Part shown: piece after piece, positions 19,947 to 30,297 of the stretch | Layout: each line of letters opens with the position of its first letter | Position numbering within the stretch: position 1 is the first letter of the stretch | Assembly: GCF_001429245.1 (NCBI RefSeq) | Contig: NZ_LMJE01000007.1 | Coordinates: 163,127 to 227,126, forward strand | Length of the DNA: 64,000 nt | Source: Rhizobium sp. Root274 | GTDB taxonomy: Bacteria > Pseudomonadota > Alphaproteobacteria > Rhizobiales > Rhizobiaceae | Direction: 5' to 3' | The notes under the pieces: model-generated | What the model saw: the letters and a program-made list of their open reading frames with translations, nothing else | Databases searched by the model: none | What the model was told of the DNA's origin: nothing | Translations under genes and position numbers: made by a program

Positions 19947-20816
19947 TCAGGACATCGCCTGCAAAATCTCAAGCCCTGTCCGCCGCGTATCGCGGGCGCG
20001 GAATAGTGCCATGTCGGCCTTGTGGATCAAGTCGGCCATGGTCTCCTGGTCGTGGCGGATAGCCAGGCCAAAGGTGACGCAGAGACTGCCGCGCGCGACC
20101 GGACCAACCTCGAGGTCGGCCACGGCTCGGCGCAAATCCTCGCAACAGCGAAGCACCGCGCTCGGCTTGTCGCCGGCAAACAGCAGCACGAAGGTCGTCC
20201 CGGACATACGTGCCGCGACCAGGCGCGGCGCGAAATACTGTCGGACGAGATCACCCACGGCCACCAAAGCGCGATCGGTCACCTCGCGATCGTGAAGGGC
20301 CTGCATGGCATCCACTCCCTCCAGTTCGAACACGGCAACCGTCACGTCTGCTCCGCCGTTTCCTTGTCGCTCGATCTGCACGCTATAGGCAGCGCTGCCG
20401 TTCAAAAGCCCCGTCAGCGGATCAAGCGCCGGTTGCCCTTCGGCCCGCTCGGCGAGGGCAGCAATCTCTCCGACCATGCCGCAGACGGCACGCGTGACGA
20501 CAGCGATCTCGTCTTCGCCATGCTTGTCGAGGCGGTCTTCGGGAAAGCTGCCACCTGTGCGATAGCGCGTGATCGCGGAAGCCAGGTGCCGCAGGGGCCG
20601 TGTCAGCCACCACATCGTGGCAAGACAGGCGACGGTACCGACGAGGGTGGCGCCAAGAACAACGAGCGCGACCGTCATGCCATCCGATTGTGATGCCGTG
20701 CCGAAAAAGAGCAGAAGTGCGATCAACGGCAGATGAATGCACACGAAACTCACCAGAAAGATCTTGATCACGATCGAACGTTGCCAGCTATCCTTGTTAG
20801 CGCTGTCCAAAGCCAT
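19947..20816 (-). CDS. Membrane protein with HAMP and degenerate GGDEF domain
   Basis: A 289-residue inner-membrane protein. Two hydrophobic segments (about 15-40 and 48-70) are separated by only a short loop. A HAMP-like linker (PLRHLASAITRYRTG) and a GGDEF-fold domain (about 130-285) follow. The domain start LDPLTGLLNG is recognisable, but the catalytic GGDEF loop reads SGTTF (205-209), so it cannot be an active diguanylate cyclase. It may bind a nucleotide or act as a sensor or scaffold. It sits between the two fumarase genes on the opposite strand. Confidence 0.8.
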   Translation of the reverse strand: MALDSANKDSWQRSIVIKIFLVSFVCIHLPLIALLLFFGTASQSDGMTVALVVLGATLVGTVACLATMWWLTRPLRHLASAITRYRTGGSFPEDRLDKHGEDEIAVVTRAVCGMVGEIAALAERAEGQPALDPLTGLLNGSAAYSVQIERQGNGGADVTVAVFELEGVDAMQALHDREVTDRALVAVGDLVRQYFAPRLVAARMSGTTFVLLFAGDKPSAVLRCCEDLRRAVADLEVGPVARGSLCVTFGLAIRHDQETMADLIHKADMALFRARDTRRTGLEILQAMS

Positions 20817-20987
20817 GCCTGCTCTCCTCCGAATCTTCAGCCCGCCGACACATGCATGACGGTCGCCGCATCCTCAAGACATTGGTGAAATATCAACGCG
20901 CAGCCTGCGGCTTTCGACGCATTGAAATCTTAAGTCCTTCCCCGTAAACCACCGGAATTTCCAGCTGATGCCGCGAAAGGCCCCGTG

Positions 20988-22595
20988 ATGGCAGACGATC
21001 TGTTCCCAATTGGCGAAGACCTGACCCCCTACCGCAAGATCACATCGGACTATGTGTCCGTTGAAACATTCAAGGGTCAGGAAATCCTGACCGTCGAGCC
21101 TGAGGGGCTGCGCCTGCTGGCAGAGACGGCTCTGTCGGACATCAACCATCTCCTGCGTCCCGGCCACCTGAAGCAGCTCGCCTCGATCCTCCAAGATCCC
21201 GAAGCGACCGACAACGACCGCTTCGTCGCCTTCGACCTTCTGAAGAACGCCAATATCGCTGCCGGCGGCATTCTGCCGATGTGCCAGGATACCGGTACCG
21301 CCATCGTCATGGGTAAGAAGGGCCGCCGCGTCTGGACCGATGGTCACGACTATGAGGCCTTGGCTGCCGGCGTTCGCGATGCCTATGAGCGCCGCAATCT
21401 GCGCTATTCGCAACTCGCGCCGATCAAGATGTTCGAGGAAAAGAACACCAAGACCAACCTCCCGGCCCAGATCGACCTCTATGAAGAGGGCGAGGACGCC
21501 TACAAGTTCTTATTTATGGCCAAGGGGGGCGGCTCGGCCAACAAGACCTTCCTCTACCAGGGCACGCCTTCGCTTCTGACCCATGACCGCATGATCGACT
21601 TCCTCAGGGAGAAGATCCTGACGCTCGGCACGGCTGCCTGTCCCCCCTACCATCTGGCGATCGTCATCGGCGGTCTCTCGGCCGAGATGACGCTGAAGAC
21701 GGTCAAGCTCGCCTCTGCCCGTTATCTCGATGGCCTGCCGACCGAGGGGTCGGAAAGCGGACATGCCTTCCGCGACATCGAGATGGAGAAGGAAATCCAC
21801 AAACTCACCCAGTCCCTGGGCGTCGGCGCCCAGTTCGGTGGCAAGTATTTCTGTCATGACGTGCGCGTCATCCGCCTGCCCCGCCACGGCGCTTCGCTCC
21901 CGATCGGGCTCGGTGTCAGCTGTTCCGCCGACCGTCAGGCGGTCGGTAAAATCACCCGCGACGGCATCTATATCGAACAGCTCGAAACAGACCCGTCAAA
22001 ATACATGCCCGAGATCGACGAAACCGCGCTGTCCTCATCCGTGGTCAAGATCGACCTCAATCAGCCGATGCCGGCGATCCTCGCCGAACTCAGCAAACAC
22101 CCGGTCAAGACCCGCCTGTCCCTGACAGGGACGATCATCGTTGCTCGCGATCTCGCTCATTCCAAGATCCGCGAGCGGCTGGAAAAGGGCGAAGGCATGC
22201 CGGACTACATGAAGAATCATCCGGTTTACTACGCCGGCCCGGCCAAGACGCCGACAGGTTATGCTTCCGGTTCCTTCGGGCCGACCACAGCCGGGCGTAT
22301 GGATAGCTATGTCGACCAGTTCCAGTCCTTCGGCGGCTCCATGGTCATGCTGGCAAAGGGCAACCGCTCGCGCGCGGTGCGCGAAGCCTGCAAGACCCAT
22401 GGAGGCTTCTACCTCGGCTCGATCGGCGGCCCGGCCGCCCGTCTCGCCCAGGATTGCATCCGCAAGGTCGAGGTCCTGGAATATCCGGAGCTCGGCATGG
22501 AGGCCGTATGGAGGATCGAGGTCGAAGACTTCCCGGCCTTCATCGTCACCGACGACAAGGGCAATGATTTCTTCCAGGAATTCAATCTCGGCTGA
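20988..22595 (+). CDS. Class I (iron-sulfur) fumarate hydratase
   Basis: A 535-residue [4Fe-4S] enzyme converting fumarate and malate, homologous to FumA/FumB. The N-terminal alpha domain holds [20 protein letters not shown] with a cluster Cys. Further candidate cluster cysteines are in [17 protein letters not shown] and [11 protein letters not shown]. The C-terminal beta domain shows [27 protein letters not shown] and [19 protein letters not shown]. The ATG at 20988 is favoured over the overlapping GTG at 20985 because AAAGG is then seven bases upstream. Oxygen-sensitive class I and stable class II enzymes often serve different conditions. Confidence 0.95.
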   Translation: MADDLFPIGEDLTPYRKITSDYVSVETFKGQEILTVEPEGLRLLAETALSDINHLLRPGHLKQLASILQDPEATDNDRFVAFDLLKNANIAAGGILPMCQDTGTAIVMGKKGRRVWTDGHDYEALAAGVRDAYERRNLRYSQLAPIKMFEEKNTKTNLPAQIDLYEEGEDAYKFLFMAKGGGSANKTFLYQGTPSLLTHDRMIDFLREKILTLGTAACPPYHLAIVIGGLSAEMTLKTVKLASARYLDGLPTEGSESGHAFRDIEMEKEIHKLTQSLGVGAQFGGKYFCHDVRVIRLPRHGASLPIGLGVSCSADRQAVGKITRDGIYIEQLETDPSKYMPEIDETALSSSVVKIDLNQPMPAILAELSKHPVKTRLSLTGTIIVARDLAHSKIRERLEKGEGMPDYMKNHPVYYAGPAKTPTGYASGSFGPTTAGRMDSYVDQFQSFGGSMVMLAKGNRSRAVREACKTHGGFYLGSIGGPAARLAQDCIRKVEVLEYPELGMEAVWRIEVEDFPAFIVTDDKGNDFFQEFNLG

Positions 22596-22810
22596 TTTTT
22601 CTCGGATCAATTGATTGCCGCGACGTCAGGCGACGGGCGTTGCGGCAGCTAAAGAAGATCAAAAACAGAACCTTAAGCTGATAGATCCATATTGACGCGA
22701 ATTTCCGTCAATTACTTGTCGTAACGGCAGCATTAAAGTTTTCAAAATTATTTGCCTCTAACATCTCTTTGAGCTGTAAAAGCCCCCAGAGGATAATTGG
22801 AGTTGGCCGA

Positions 22811-23875
22811 ATGACCACGGCAGCGCCGTCTAAGACGCAAGCACCCGACGTTGCGGCACAGATCACCTTTGCCATGCGTTCGATGGGTGTTGCGCCCATT
22901 CCGCGCAACTACGAACTCTTTTACGAGGCTTTCATCGGCTCAAACCCGACCCTGTCTCGCGAACTGGCAGCTTTAGGAAGCCGTGCGAGCCAAGACGAAC
23001 TCGACGCGATCGGTCAGCAATATTTCGGCAATCACCAGTCTCGCGCCATCGAAGCCGTCCATGTCAAGCTGCTCAGCGAACTCGATGCGTTACTGCGCGT
23101 GTTGCGCCAGGAGCAGACATCTCTCGAAAGCTACAACAAGTTGCTTGGCGAGACCTACAGCCGGATTAATTCAAAAAGCAGCAACAGTGCCGACATCCTG
23201 CGCAGCGCAATCAACATCCTGACGGAAGCGACCGGCAGCACCATGGCGCACGGCGAAGAGACTGTCGTCCAGATGGCGCAACGTTCGCAGGAAATGGACG
23301 AGGTCCGCCGGGAACTCGACGAATACAAGCGCATCGCCAACACGGATTCGCTGACGCGCATCGCCAACCGTCGTGCCTTCGACGAAAAGCTGGCATCAAT
23401 TTATGCGGGTGGATCACGCCCGCTCGCTGCTCTGGTTCTTGCAGACATCGACAATTTCAAGAAGGTCAACGACGTCTACGGACATCCGGTCGGCGACAAG
23501 ATCCTGGCGACGGTGGCAACAGTTCTGCGCAGCAATGTGCGGCGCGACTGTTTCGTCGCCCGCACCGGTGGCGAGGAGTTCGCGATCATCGTTGAAGGCA
23601 ATACCAGCGAGGAAGTTCTACAAGTCTGCGAGCGTGTGCGCACTGCTCTCGAGACGACACCTTTCAAGAACTCGAAGACCGGGGTGAATTACGGCCCAGT
23701 CACCATCTCGCTCGGCTTCAGCATGGCAACCGATTCCGAAGACGCCGGCGAACTTTACGCAAAGGCCGACATAGCCCTCTATTGTGCCAAGAACGCGGGA
23801 CGCAATCGCTCACGCGCCTATGAAGACGGCATGAAGAAGGATTTCACCAAGAGCTGGCTGATCTACAAGCGCTGA
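22811..23875 (+). CDS. Diguanylate cyclase (GGDEF protein)
   Basis: A 354-residue cytosolic protein that probably makes cyclic di-GMP. The N-terminal part (about 15-110) is a helical domain seen in alphaproteobacterial GGDEF proteins (PRNYELFYEAFIGSNP). A coiled segment then leads to the GGDEF domain (about 175-340), with TDSLTRIANRRAFDE, DIDNFKKVNDVYGHPVGD and the active-site RTGGEEF (GGEEF at 253-257). The usual RxxD inhibitory site before the active loop is absent: the residues there are VRRD. GGAG lies eight bases before the ATG. Confidence 0.92.
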   Translation: MTTAAPSKTQAPDVAAQITFAMRSMGVAPIPRNYELFYEAFIGSNPTLSRELAALGSRASQDELDAIGQQYFGNHQSRAIEAVHVKLLSELDALLRVLRQEQTSLESYNKLLGETYSRINSKSSNSADILRSAINILTEATGSTMAHGEETVVQMAQRSQEMDEVRRELDEYKRIANTDSLTRIANRRAFDEKLASIYAGGSRPLAALVLADIDNFKKVNDVYGHPVGDKILATVATVLRSNVRRDCFVARTGGEEFAIIVEGNTSEEVLQVCERVRTALETTPFKNSKTGVNYGPVTISLGFSMATDSEDAGELYAKADIALYCAKNAGRNRSRAYEDGMKKDFTKSWLIYKR

Positions 23876-23890
23876 TCCGCGCCTGCCACA

Positions 23891-24499
23891 TCACCACATG
23901 GTCTTGGCGGCGCGCTCTGGCCATTCCCGGTCATAGGTTTCCTGGTCGAAACCCGCTTTTGCTTCCTTAAGCATTTCGCCCGGCGTCGGCAGATCGCCAG
24001 CCGCAACGCGGCGGTCTGGGTTCCAAAGGTCCGCGCGCATCACCGCGCGAGCGCACTGGAAGTAGACTTCGTCGATCGTCACGACGGCGACACTACGCGG
24101 ATGTCGGCCATCCATCTCAAAGCTCTCAAGCAAGCTTGGATCGACAGAGACCACCGCCCGTCCATTGACGCGCATTACCGAATTGGACCCGGGGATCAGA
24201 AACATCAGCGCCACGCGCGGGTCGCGCACGATGTTGAGCAGCGAATCGATACGGTTATTGCCTCGCCAGTCGGGTAGCGCGAGCGTCCGGTCGTCCTCGA
24301 TCCGGACGACGGCCTGTGCGTCACCGCGCGGCGAACAGTCCAGCCCCTCCGGGCCAACCGTCGCCAGCGCCACAAAGGGTGAAGACTGAATCATCAGCCG
24401 ATAGGCAGCCGTCAGAGAAGGCACGACCTTCGCCACCGAGGCTTCGGAGACATCGCCGTAGATCGCCTGGAGTTCTTCCGGGTTCTTGATGATCGTCAT
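23891..24499 (-). CDS. PPOX-class FMN flavoprotein (pyridoxamine oxidase-like)
   Basis: A 202-residue protein with the split-barrel FMN-binding fold. It resembles the MSMEG_1061/DR2398 subfamily: SSPFVALATVGPEGLDCSPRGDAQAVVRI, ALPDWRGNNRIDSLLNI and VALMFLIPG are typical. These proteins bind flavin but seldom have a known substrate. It is convergent with the diguanylate cyclase gene, 15 bases away. Pyridoxamine phosphate oxidase activity should not be assumed. Confidence 0.85.
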   Translation of the reverse strand: MTIIKNPEELQAIYGDVSEASVAKVVPSLTAAYRLMIQSSPFVALATVGPEGLDCSPRGDAQAVVRIEDDRTLALPDWRGNNRIDSLLNIVRDPRVALMFLIPGSNSVMRVNGRAVVSVDPSLLESFEMDGRHPRSVAVVTIDEVYFQCARAVMRADLWNPDRRVAAGDLPTPGEMLKEAKAGFDQETYDREWPERAAKTMW

Positions 24500-24559
24500 G
24501 CTGTATCTCCCCGCTATACCGTAAGCCAGGTTAGCGATTAGAGGTCACTGATGACAAGT

Positions 24560-25492
24560 TCAAGACACGACGCGCTGACGATCCGTTTGGGGCAAACGCT
24601 CGGCCAGAAGAAACTCGGCAACCGCCTGGATCACCTCGGGCGCGCTCACGATCCGGCGGTGGCCATGGCCGTTGGCCCAGATATGCCGGATCTGCGGCGA
24701 CACACCGATATAGCGCTGCGCATGCCCGACATTCACCTCCTTGTCATCCTCGGCATGGACGACAAGCATGGGGCGCCCCAGCCGGCGCGCAACGGCGACG
24801 CCATCGAGCTCCTCGATGCGCCGGCCTGACAATTCATGCACGCGCCCCCGCATGGCAGCAAGGCTTGCCCGCCCGAGACCGACAGCACCGGCAAAACCAC
24901 TAAAAACCTCGCTGATGCTCGACGGCGCGCCGATCAAGGCAATGCGCGGCGTTTTCAGTTTCGGGACGTCGCAGAAGATGCCGCCCGCCGCCATCATGAC
25001 CGAAGCCCCGCCGAAGGAGTGTCCGACGACCCCGTCGAAATGCCCGAAATGGCGCTCGGCCGCCACGATCGCCTCGGCCGCGAGCCTGAGATCGAGCCTT
25101 CGACCGCTCGATGCGCCATGCCCGGGCAGATCGAGCAGCACGACCTCCGCACCGGCGTCCAGCAAACCGACTGCCATCTCCGACAGATATTCCGCCCGCG
25201 ACCCCCAGCCGTGTACGACGAGAATACGAGGCGCTCCCTTGACGCTGCTCGCCGGGCTAGGCGTCAGGTGGTGGGCCGCCGCCATTCCTCGCGACAAAGC
25301 GAGTCGGACCGTCTGCGCATCGCGCAGTCTCTCGGACCCGAGACGAAAGACGGCAAGAGCCTTGGCTCCGTTCGGCTTGCGCGACGGCGTGCGACAAAAC
25401 AGCTCGAAGGCGAGCCGTCCCGAGATCCGGGGCGACAGCCTCTCCAGCTGCGCGAAAGCCAGGCGGGTGACCTTGAGACCAAAGGATGTCAT
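24560..25492 (-). CDS. Alpha/beta hydrolase
   Basis: A 310-residue alpha/beta hydrolase. It contains the oxyanion-hole HGWG (LVVHGWGSRAEY), the nucleophile elbow GHSFGGASV, an acid segment LVVHAEDDKEVN and a terminal histidine region HIWANGHGHRRIV. The ATG at 25492 is chosen because a longer ORF would run through the divergent marR gene. The intergenic region of 48 bases holds a palindrome, suggesting control by the adjacent MarR protein, as is common for such pairs. The substrate is unknown. Confidence 0.87.
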   Translation of the reverse strand: MTSFGLKVTRLAFAQLERLSPRISGRLAFELFCRTPSRKPNGAKALAVFRLGSERLRDAQTVRLALSRGMAAAHHLTPSPASSVKGAPRILVVHGWGSRAEYLSEMAVGLLDAGAEVVLLDLPGHGASSGRRLDLRLAAEAIVAAERHFGHFDGVVGHSFGGASVMMAAGGIFCDVPKLKTPRIALIGAPSSISEVFSGFAGAVGLGRASLAAMRGRVHELSGRRIEELDGVAVARRLGRPMLVVHAEDDKEVNVGHAQRYIGVSPQIRHIWANGHGHRRIVSAPEVIQAVAEFLLAERLPQTDRQRVVS

Positions 25493-25510
25493 AGTCTGGA
25501 TTCCATGGAT

Positions 25511-25529
25511 ATGTTCAATGCTGAACAAT
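25511..25529. promoter_or_regulatory. Candidate MarR operator
   Basis: A near-perfect dyad: TGTTCA (25512-25517), 4-base centre ATGC, TGAACA (25522-25527), with partly symmetric A/T flanks. It lies centrally in the 48-base gap between the divergent hydrolase and marR genes, where a MarR dimer could control both. Confidence 0.6.
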
Positions 25530-25540
25530 AAAGTACAAGA

Positions 25541-26044
25541 ATGAACAAAAATCAAGCCTTCCCCTGGGACCATCCGCGTTTTCGCAGCTGGATCGCCGTG
25601 GGCCGTGCCTGCCAGCTGATGCAACAGGCCCTCACCCGGGCGCTGGGGCCTCTCGACATCAAGCCGCCGCACCTCGACATTCTCATCAATCTGTATCGCT
25701 TTGAAGGCATCTCACAGCAGGAACTGGCCAGAAAGCTCCTGGTGGGTCGCTCCAACATGAGCATGTTGCTGCCGCAAATGGAAAAGCGTGGACTGCTGGA
25801 ACGCCGTCCCGACGAGCGGGACAAGCGCATCCTTCGCCTCTTCCTGACTGCGGACGGAAGAGCGGTGTGCGAGCAGGCCATGGTCATTCAGACGGGTTTG
25901 ATCGAAGACATGCTCTCGGCAACGCCGCTGGAAGACTGCACGCGCATGGCAGAGACGATGGAAACGCTGATTCAACGGATGATGGCTGCCGATCAGACTG
26001 CCGAATCCGCTGTCGCAGCAACGCTCAGCGCGGATCGCGAGTGA
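25541..26044 (+). CDS. MarR-family transcriptional regulator
   Basis: A 167-residue winged-helix repressor-type protein. The DNA-binding part reads ISQQELARKLLVGRSNMSMLLPQMEKRGLLERRPDERDKRILRLFLT, the canonical MarR recognition helix and wing with the DxR(D)KR signature. Flanking helices form the dimer interface. It is divergent from the alpha/beta hydrolase gene and probably regulates it and itself through the palindrome between them. Its 3' end overlaps the convergent DUF971 gene by 20 bases. Confidence 0.93.
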   Translation: MNKNQAFPWDHPRFRSWIAVGRACQLMQQALTRALGPLDIKPPHLDILINLYRFEGISQQELARKLLVGRSNMSMLLPQMEKRGLLERRPDERDKRILRLFLTADGRAVCEQAMVIQTGLIEDMLSATPLEDCTRMAETMETLIQRMMAADQTAESAVAATLSADRE

Positions 26045-26387
26045 GGCCCTTTTCAGCGAGCGAGCGTTCGTAATCGGCAAATTTCTCTGCCCCGCGCTCA
26101 CCCAGCTCCCGCATATAGGTCCAGGTAAAGATGCCGGTGTCATGCCCGTCATCGAAGCCGATCCGCACCGCGTAATTGCCGGTGGGCGTCATCGCACGAA
26201 TGGTAACATCGCGCTTGCCGGGCACGGTTACCGCCTGGCCGGGACCATGGCCCTGTACTTCCGCCGAGGGTGACAGAACCCTGAGCATTTCCGCCGGCAG
26301 AGTGACGACGACACCGTCGTTGAAGGTGACGGTCAGCGTGCGGCGGTCCTTGGACACCTTGAGTTCGCTCGGCCAGATATCGGACAT
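26025..26387 (-). CDS. DUF971 (GBBH-like N-terminal domain) protein
   Basis: A 120-residue single-domain protein matching DUF971, the domain also found at the N-terminus of gamma-butyrobetaine hydroxylases. WPSELKVSKDRRTLTVTFNDG and YAVRIGFDDGHDTGIFTWTYMREL are characteristic. Stand-alone versions are widespread and often lie near iron-sulphur or cofactor genes; here the divergent neighbour is moaA. No enzymatic residues can be claimed. Confidence 0.88.
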   Translation of the reverse strand: MSDIWPSELKVSKDRRTLTVTFNDGVVVTLPAEMLRVLSPSAEVQGHGPGQAVTVPGKRDVTIRAMTPTGNYAVRIGFDDGHDTGIFTWTYMRELGERGAEKFADYERSLAEKGLTRDPR

Positions 26388-26532
26388 AATGCACTCTTCT
26401 CTTCGGCAGATGGAGCGTGAGAGTTAGGGCGAAGATCTTACCCGCGCAAGCCAATTCCGCCTTCCGCCCGCAAGCTCGCTTGACGCAGGTTGCCGGCAGT
26501 CCCACATTACGCTGACAACACGGAGCGATCAC

Positions 26533-27576
26533 TTGCAGCAGATTTCAGGCGCGTTGACGGCGACACCCCTTGGCGATCCGGGCGCACCCATGATCGACCC
26601 GTTTGGTCGGGCAGTCACCTATCTCCGCGTCTCCGTGACCGACCGTTGTGATTTCCGCTGCACCTACTGCATGGCGGAAGACATGACCTTCCTGCCGAAG
26701 AAGGACCTGCTGACGCTTGAAGAGCTCGATCGACTCTGTTCGGCCTTCATCGCCAAGGGCGTGCGCAAGCTGCGTCTCACGGGCGGCGAACCTCTGGTGC
26801 GCAAGAACATCATGCACCTGATCCGAGGCCTATCGCGCCACCTCGGCAGCGGCCTCGACGAACTCACGCTCACCACCAATGGATCCCAACTCGCCCGCTT
26901 CGCCGGCGAACTCGCAGATGCCGGTGTCCGGCGCATCAACGTCTCCCTGGACACGCTGGATGCGGCCAAGTTCAAGGCGATCACCCGCTGGGGCGACTTG
27001 GACCGGGTGATGGAGGGTATCCGCGCAGCCCAGAAGGCCGGGATCGCCATCAAGCTCAATGCGGTGGCGCTGAAAGACTTCAACGAATACGAGATCCCGT
27101 CCCTCATGGAATTCGCCCATGCCGAAGGCATGGAACTGACCTTGATCGAGACCATGCCCATGGGCGAAATCGGTGAGGACCGGACCGACCAGTACCTCCC
27201 CTTGTCGCTCGTGCGTCAACGGCTTGAGGACCGCTACACACTGTCGGACATTCCCTTCCGCACCGGCGGTCCGGCACGTTACGTCGAGGTGAAGGAAACG
27301 GGCGGGCGCCTCGGCTTCATCACGCCGCTGACCCATAATTTCTGCGAAAGCTGCAATCGCGTCCGGCTGACCTGCACCGGCACACTTTATATGTGCCTCG
27401 GTCAGGACGATGCCGCCGACCTCCGCACGGCCCTGCGTGCCTCGCAGGAAGATGCCTTCCTCTCCTCGGCGATCGACGAGGCGATCGGCCGCAAGCCCAA
27501 GGGCCACGATTTCATCATCGACCGTACCCACAAGAAGCCCGCCGTTGGCCGGCACATGAGCGTCACCGGCGGCTAG
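26533..27576 (+). CDS. moaA: GTP 3',8-cyclase MoaA
   Basis: A 347-residue radical SAM enzyme that begins molybdenum cofactor synthesis by rearranging GTP. The N-terminal cluster motif is C-x3-C-x2-C in [13 protein letters not shown]. The second cluster is formed by [15 protein letters not shown]. The chain ends in the Gly-Gly tail needed for activity. A TTG start at 26533 is used because CGGAG lies seven bases upstream; the later ATG at 26590 would remove residues upstream of the conserved DPFGR start but is possible. mobA and mobB are encoded about 5 kb downstream. Confidence 0.95.
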   Translation: MQQISGALTATPLGDPGAPMIDPFGRAVTYLRVSVTDRCDFRCTYCMAEDMTFLPKKDLLTLEELDRLCSAFIAKGVRKLRLTGGEPLVRKNIMHLIRGLSRHLGSGLDELTLTTNGSQLARFAGELADAGVRRINVSLDTLDAAKFKAITRWGDLDRVMEGIRAAQKAGIAIKLNAVALKDFNEYEIPSLMEFAHAEGMELTLIETMPMGEIGEDRTDQYLPLSLVRQRLEDRYTLSDIPFRTGGPARYVEVKETGGRLGFITPLTHNFCESCNRVRLTCTGTLYMCLGQDDAADLRTALRASQEDAFLSSAIDEAIGRKPKGHDFIIDRTHKKPAVGRHMSVTGG

Positions 27577-27597
27577 AGCCGCCGGCAAGCCGTTCTG

Positions 27598-30132
27598 TCA
27601 GGCAGAGCGACGAAAATCCCGCTGCTCGGGAGCCGCGATCTCGGTGCGGAAATGGCCGATCTTGTGCATCAGGATGTCGACCCGCTGCCGCAATCCATGG
27701 ATCTCGGCATTGTTCTCCTCGACCATGGCCGCATTCTGCTGGGTGATCAGCTCGACGTCGCGCACTGCGCTGGTGACTTCGCTGATGCCGGTCGATTGCT
27801 CGCGGGTCGCTGCCGAGATCGTCTCGACGAGGCTCTGGACCTCTTCGACCTGATCGATGATCGACTGCAACGCGACGCCGGTATGTTCGACGAGTTCCAC
27901 GCCGGAGCGGACCTGTCCGCCGGACGCGGTGATCAGGGTCTTGATCTCCTTGGCGGCATTGGCCGAACGCTGGGCCAGTTCCCGCACTTCCTGTGCGACC
28001 ACGGCAAAGCCACGGCCCGCCTCACCCGCACGCGCGGCTTCGACGCCAGCGTTGAGCGCCAGCAGATTGGTCTGGAAAGCGATCTCGTCGATGACGCCGA
28101 TGATCGTCGAAATCTTTTCCGACGAGCGGCTGATCTCGGACATGGCATCCACGGCCTTGCGAACGACCACGCCGGACTGACGCGCATGGTCACGCGCCGC
28201 CTGGACGGACTGGGCGGTGCGCCCTGCCCCATCCGCCGTCGAACGCACCACATCGCTCAAATGCGACAGTGCCCGTACGCTTTCCTCAAGTGCCGCCGCC
28301 TGCTGTTCGGTGCGGCGTGCCAGATCGTCGGCGGACACGGCGAGGTTTTCGGTGCCCGCATTGATGTCGGCACTTGCCGCGCGCACCTCTTCCAGCGTCG
28401 CCCGCAGCGTTTCGACGGCCTGGTTGTAGGTCGACGCCATGGCGACGAAATCGGCAGGCAGGTCGTTGCGCATGGTGACGTTGAGCTGGCCATTGGCCAG
28501 CGCCTCCAGGACGGATGACAGAGCTTCAAGTGCTGCCCGCTGATCGGCCTCGACCCGCGCCCGCTCTTGCGAGCGATGCGCACTTTCCTGTTCGGACTGT
28601 GCCCGCGCAGCGGCTGCCTCTTCCTCGAGCCGCTTGTTTTCCAGGGCTGCATCACGGAAAACCGTAACGGACCGCACCATGTCGCCAATCTCGTCGCCGC
28701 GATTGCGACCCTCGATCGGGACAGAAAGATCACCGCTGGCAAGACGCGACATCACGCCCGTGATGCGCTTCAGTGGCGCCCGCAGCGTCTCGATCAACAT
28801 CAATCCGCCGATGATGGCGAGCAGCGTGCCGACGACCATGGTGACAACCGAAATCGAGGCTGAACGTTCGCTGTCCTCGCGGCCGACTTCCTGGGCGTGG
28901 CTGACGAAATTGCGCAACGCTTCCATTGCGTCGGACACATGACCATTGGCCGAGAGGCGGCGTGCCTGCCAGTCTCGACCGGCATCGAGCCTTTCCTGCG
29001 AGGCCGAGACGAGCGAGGCGAGCGACGGCTCGATCTTCTTGGCGAAATCACGCAGAGCACTGTTCTTCGCACCGAGTTCCGAGATCCGAGCGCCGATCCC
29101 CTTCAGCGTCTCGACTTTGCTGACAACCGTCTGGCGGCTGGTATCGTCCAGCGTGCCCAGCATCTGCTGAACCTTGAGTTCCATCGTCGCGATCTCCATG
29201 ACCGCGTTATCGACGAGTTCCATCAATTCCTTCTGCTCGGCCATCAGTTTGTCGAGGTTGACGAACCGATCGGCGGCCACGTCGGAATTCTTCGCGCCCT
29301 GCAGCGTGATCTTCTGCTCGATCACCACCAGCTCAGCCAGGACGCGGCCGATCTCCTGCGCTTTCGCCTCGTCGGTCGCTTCACCCTTCAAGGCAGCGTC
29401 GATCTTCGCCATGGCTGCGGAAATTTCATCGACCAGAGCCTTGCCCTTGGCCGAGACAATCGCCTCGGCCTTCTTGATGTCCTTCTGCAGCGGCGCGATA
29501 TAGAGCTTGGTCTCGGAGAGCTGTTCTTCCGGTGTAAACGCCATCTGCACGCCGACACGAAGCTTGCCGAGCCTATCCAGCAGGCTCTTGAAGGCGGACG
29601 CATCGAACAGCAGCTCCTTGGCGAAGCGCTCCTTGCCCGACAGATCCGTGCGCACGAAGTCGACCTGCTTCAGGATTGTCTGGCCCTCGTTCTTCAGCGA
29701 GGCTACCACATCGGTCAGACCGGCATCCAGCGTGTCGCGCCGAACCTTGTTGTCCCAAAGGGCAGCTGTCTCGTCACGCATCAGCGACGAAAGATTGCGC
29801 AGCGCGCCGAGATCTGCCGTCGCCGCCTGCTTGGCCAGCACGCCGTCCAGAACGCGGAGACCCTTTTCCTGCGCATCGATCGCCTTCAGGAGAGCCTCCC
29901 TGCTCGCCTCCGTCGGATCGAGGCTGAACTCCTGCAGCCCCTTCTGCAGCTGTTCCAGATCGCTGATATTGCCGATCGTGGCGCGGGTGACGGTCATGTG
30001 ACCGTTCAGCATGGTGGCGGTGCGATAACCGAGAAGGCCGACGCCGGCCATGAGAAAAACGAGAGGAATAACGAACAGCAATACTTTGGTGACGATCCTG
30101 CGGCTCTGCAGGAGGCGATCGATAAAACTCAT
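27598..30132 (-). CDS. Methyl-accepting chemotaxis protein
   Basis: An 844-residue membrane chemoreceptor. TM1 is near residues 15-37. A long all-helical periplasmic sensor of about 380 residues resembles helical bimodular domains. TM2 follows near 425-450, then HAMP ([19 protein letters not shown]), and the cytoplasmic signalling tip [45 protein letters not shown] lies five bases before the ATG. It stands alone, with no che genes nearby, and the ligand is unknown. Confidence 0.94.
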   Translation of the reverse strand: MSFIDRLLQSRRIVTKVLLFVIPLVFLMAGVGLLGYRTATMLNGHMTVTRATIGNISDLEQLQKGLQEFSLDPTEASREALLKAIDAQEKGLRVLDGVLAKQAATADLGALRNLSSLMRDETAALWDNKVRRDTLDAGLTDVVASLKNEGQTILKQVDFVRTDLSGKERFAKELLFDASAFKSLLDRLGKLRVGVQMAFTPEEQLSETKLYIAPLQKDIKKAEAIVSAKGKALVDEISAAMAKIDAALKGEATDEAKAQEIGRVLAELVVIEQKITLQGAKNSDVAADRFVNLDKLMAEQKELMELVDNAVMEIATMELKVQQMLGTLDDTSRQTVVSKVETLKGIGARISELGAKNSALRDFAKKIEPSLASLVSASQERLDAGRDWQARRLSANGHVSDAMEALRNFVSHAQEVGREDSERSASISVVTMVVGTLLAIIGGLMLIETLRAPLKRITGVMSRLASGDLSVPIEGRNRGDEIGDMVRSVTVFRDAALENKRLEEEAAAARAQSEQESAHRSQERARVEADQRAALEALSSVLEALANGQLNVTMRNDLPADFVAMASTYNQAVETLRATLEEVRAASADINAGTENLAVSADDLARRTEQQAAALEESVRALSHLSDVVRSTADGAGRTAQSVQAARDHARQSGVVVRKAVDAMSEISRSSEKISTIIGVIDEIAFQTNLLALNAGVEAARAGEAGRGFAVVAQEVRELAQRSANAAKEIKTLITASGGQVRSGVELVEHTGVALQSIIDQVEEVQSLVETISAATREQSTGISEVTSAVRDVELITQQNAAMVEENNAEIHGLRQRVDILMHKIGHFRTEIAAPEQRDFRRSA

Positions 30133-30297
30133 GGAACCCTCGGGAGGATCGACGGTTCTGCGCCAACATCGGCGCAGGGTCGAGCGGGCGGCACCACCTC
30201 ATGCGGAGCCATGGTCAGCTTCGCCGGTGGAACATTGAACAACGGTTAATTGAGAACCCGCTTTTTGGCATTCCCGGGTCCGTCCGGCCAAGATTGT

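Noticed and set aside
28897-30249. Long plus-strand ORF (450 codons) opposite the chemoreceptor gene
   Set aside because: It has no recognisable domain, and codon use fits the minus-strand chemoreceptor, whose signalling tip is unmistakable.
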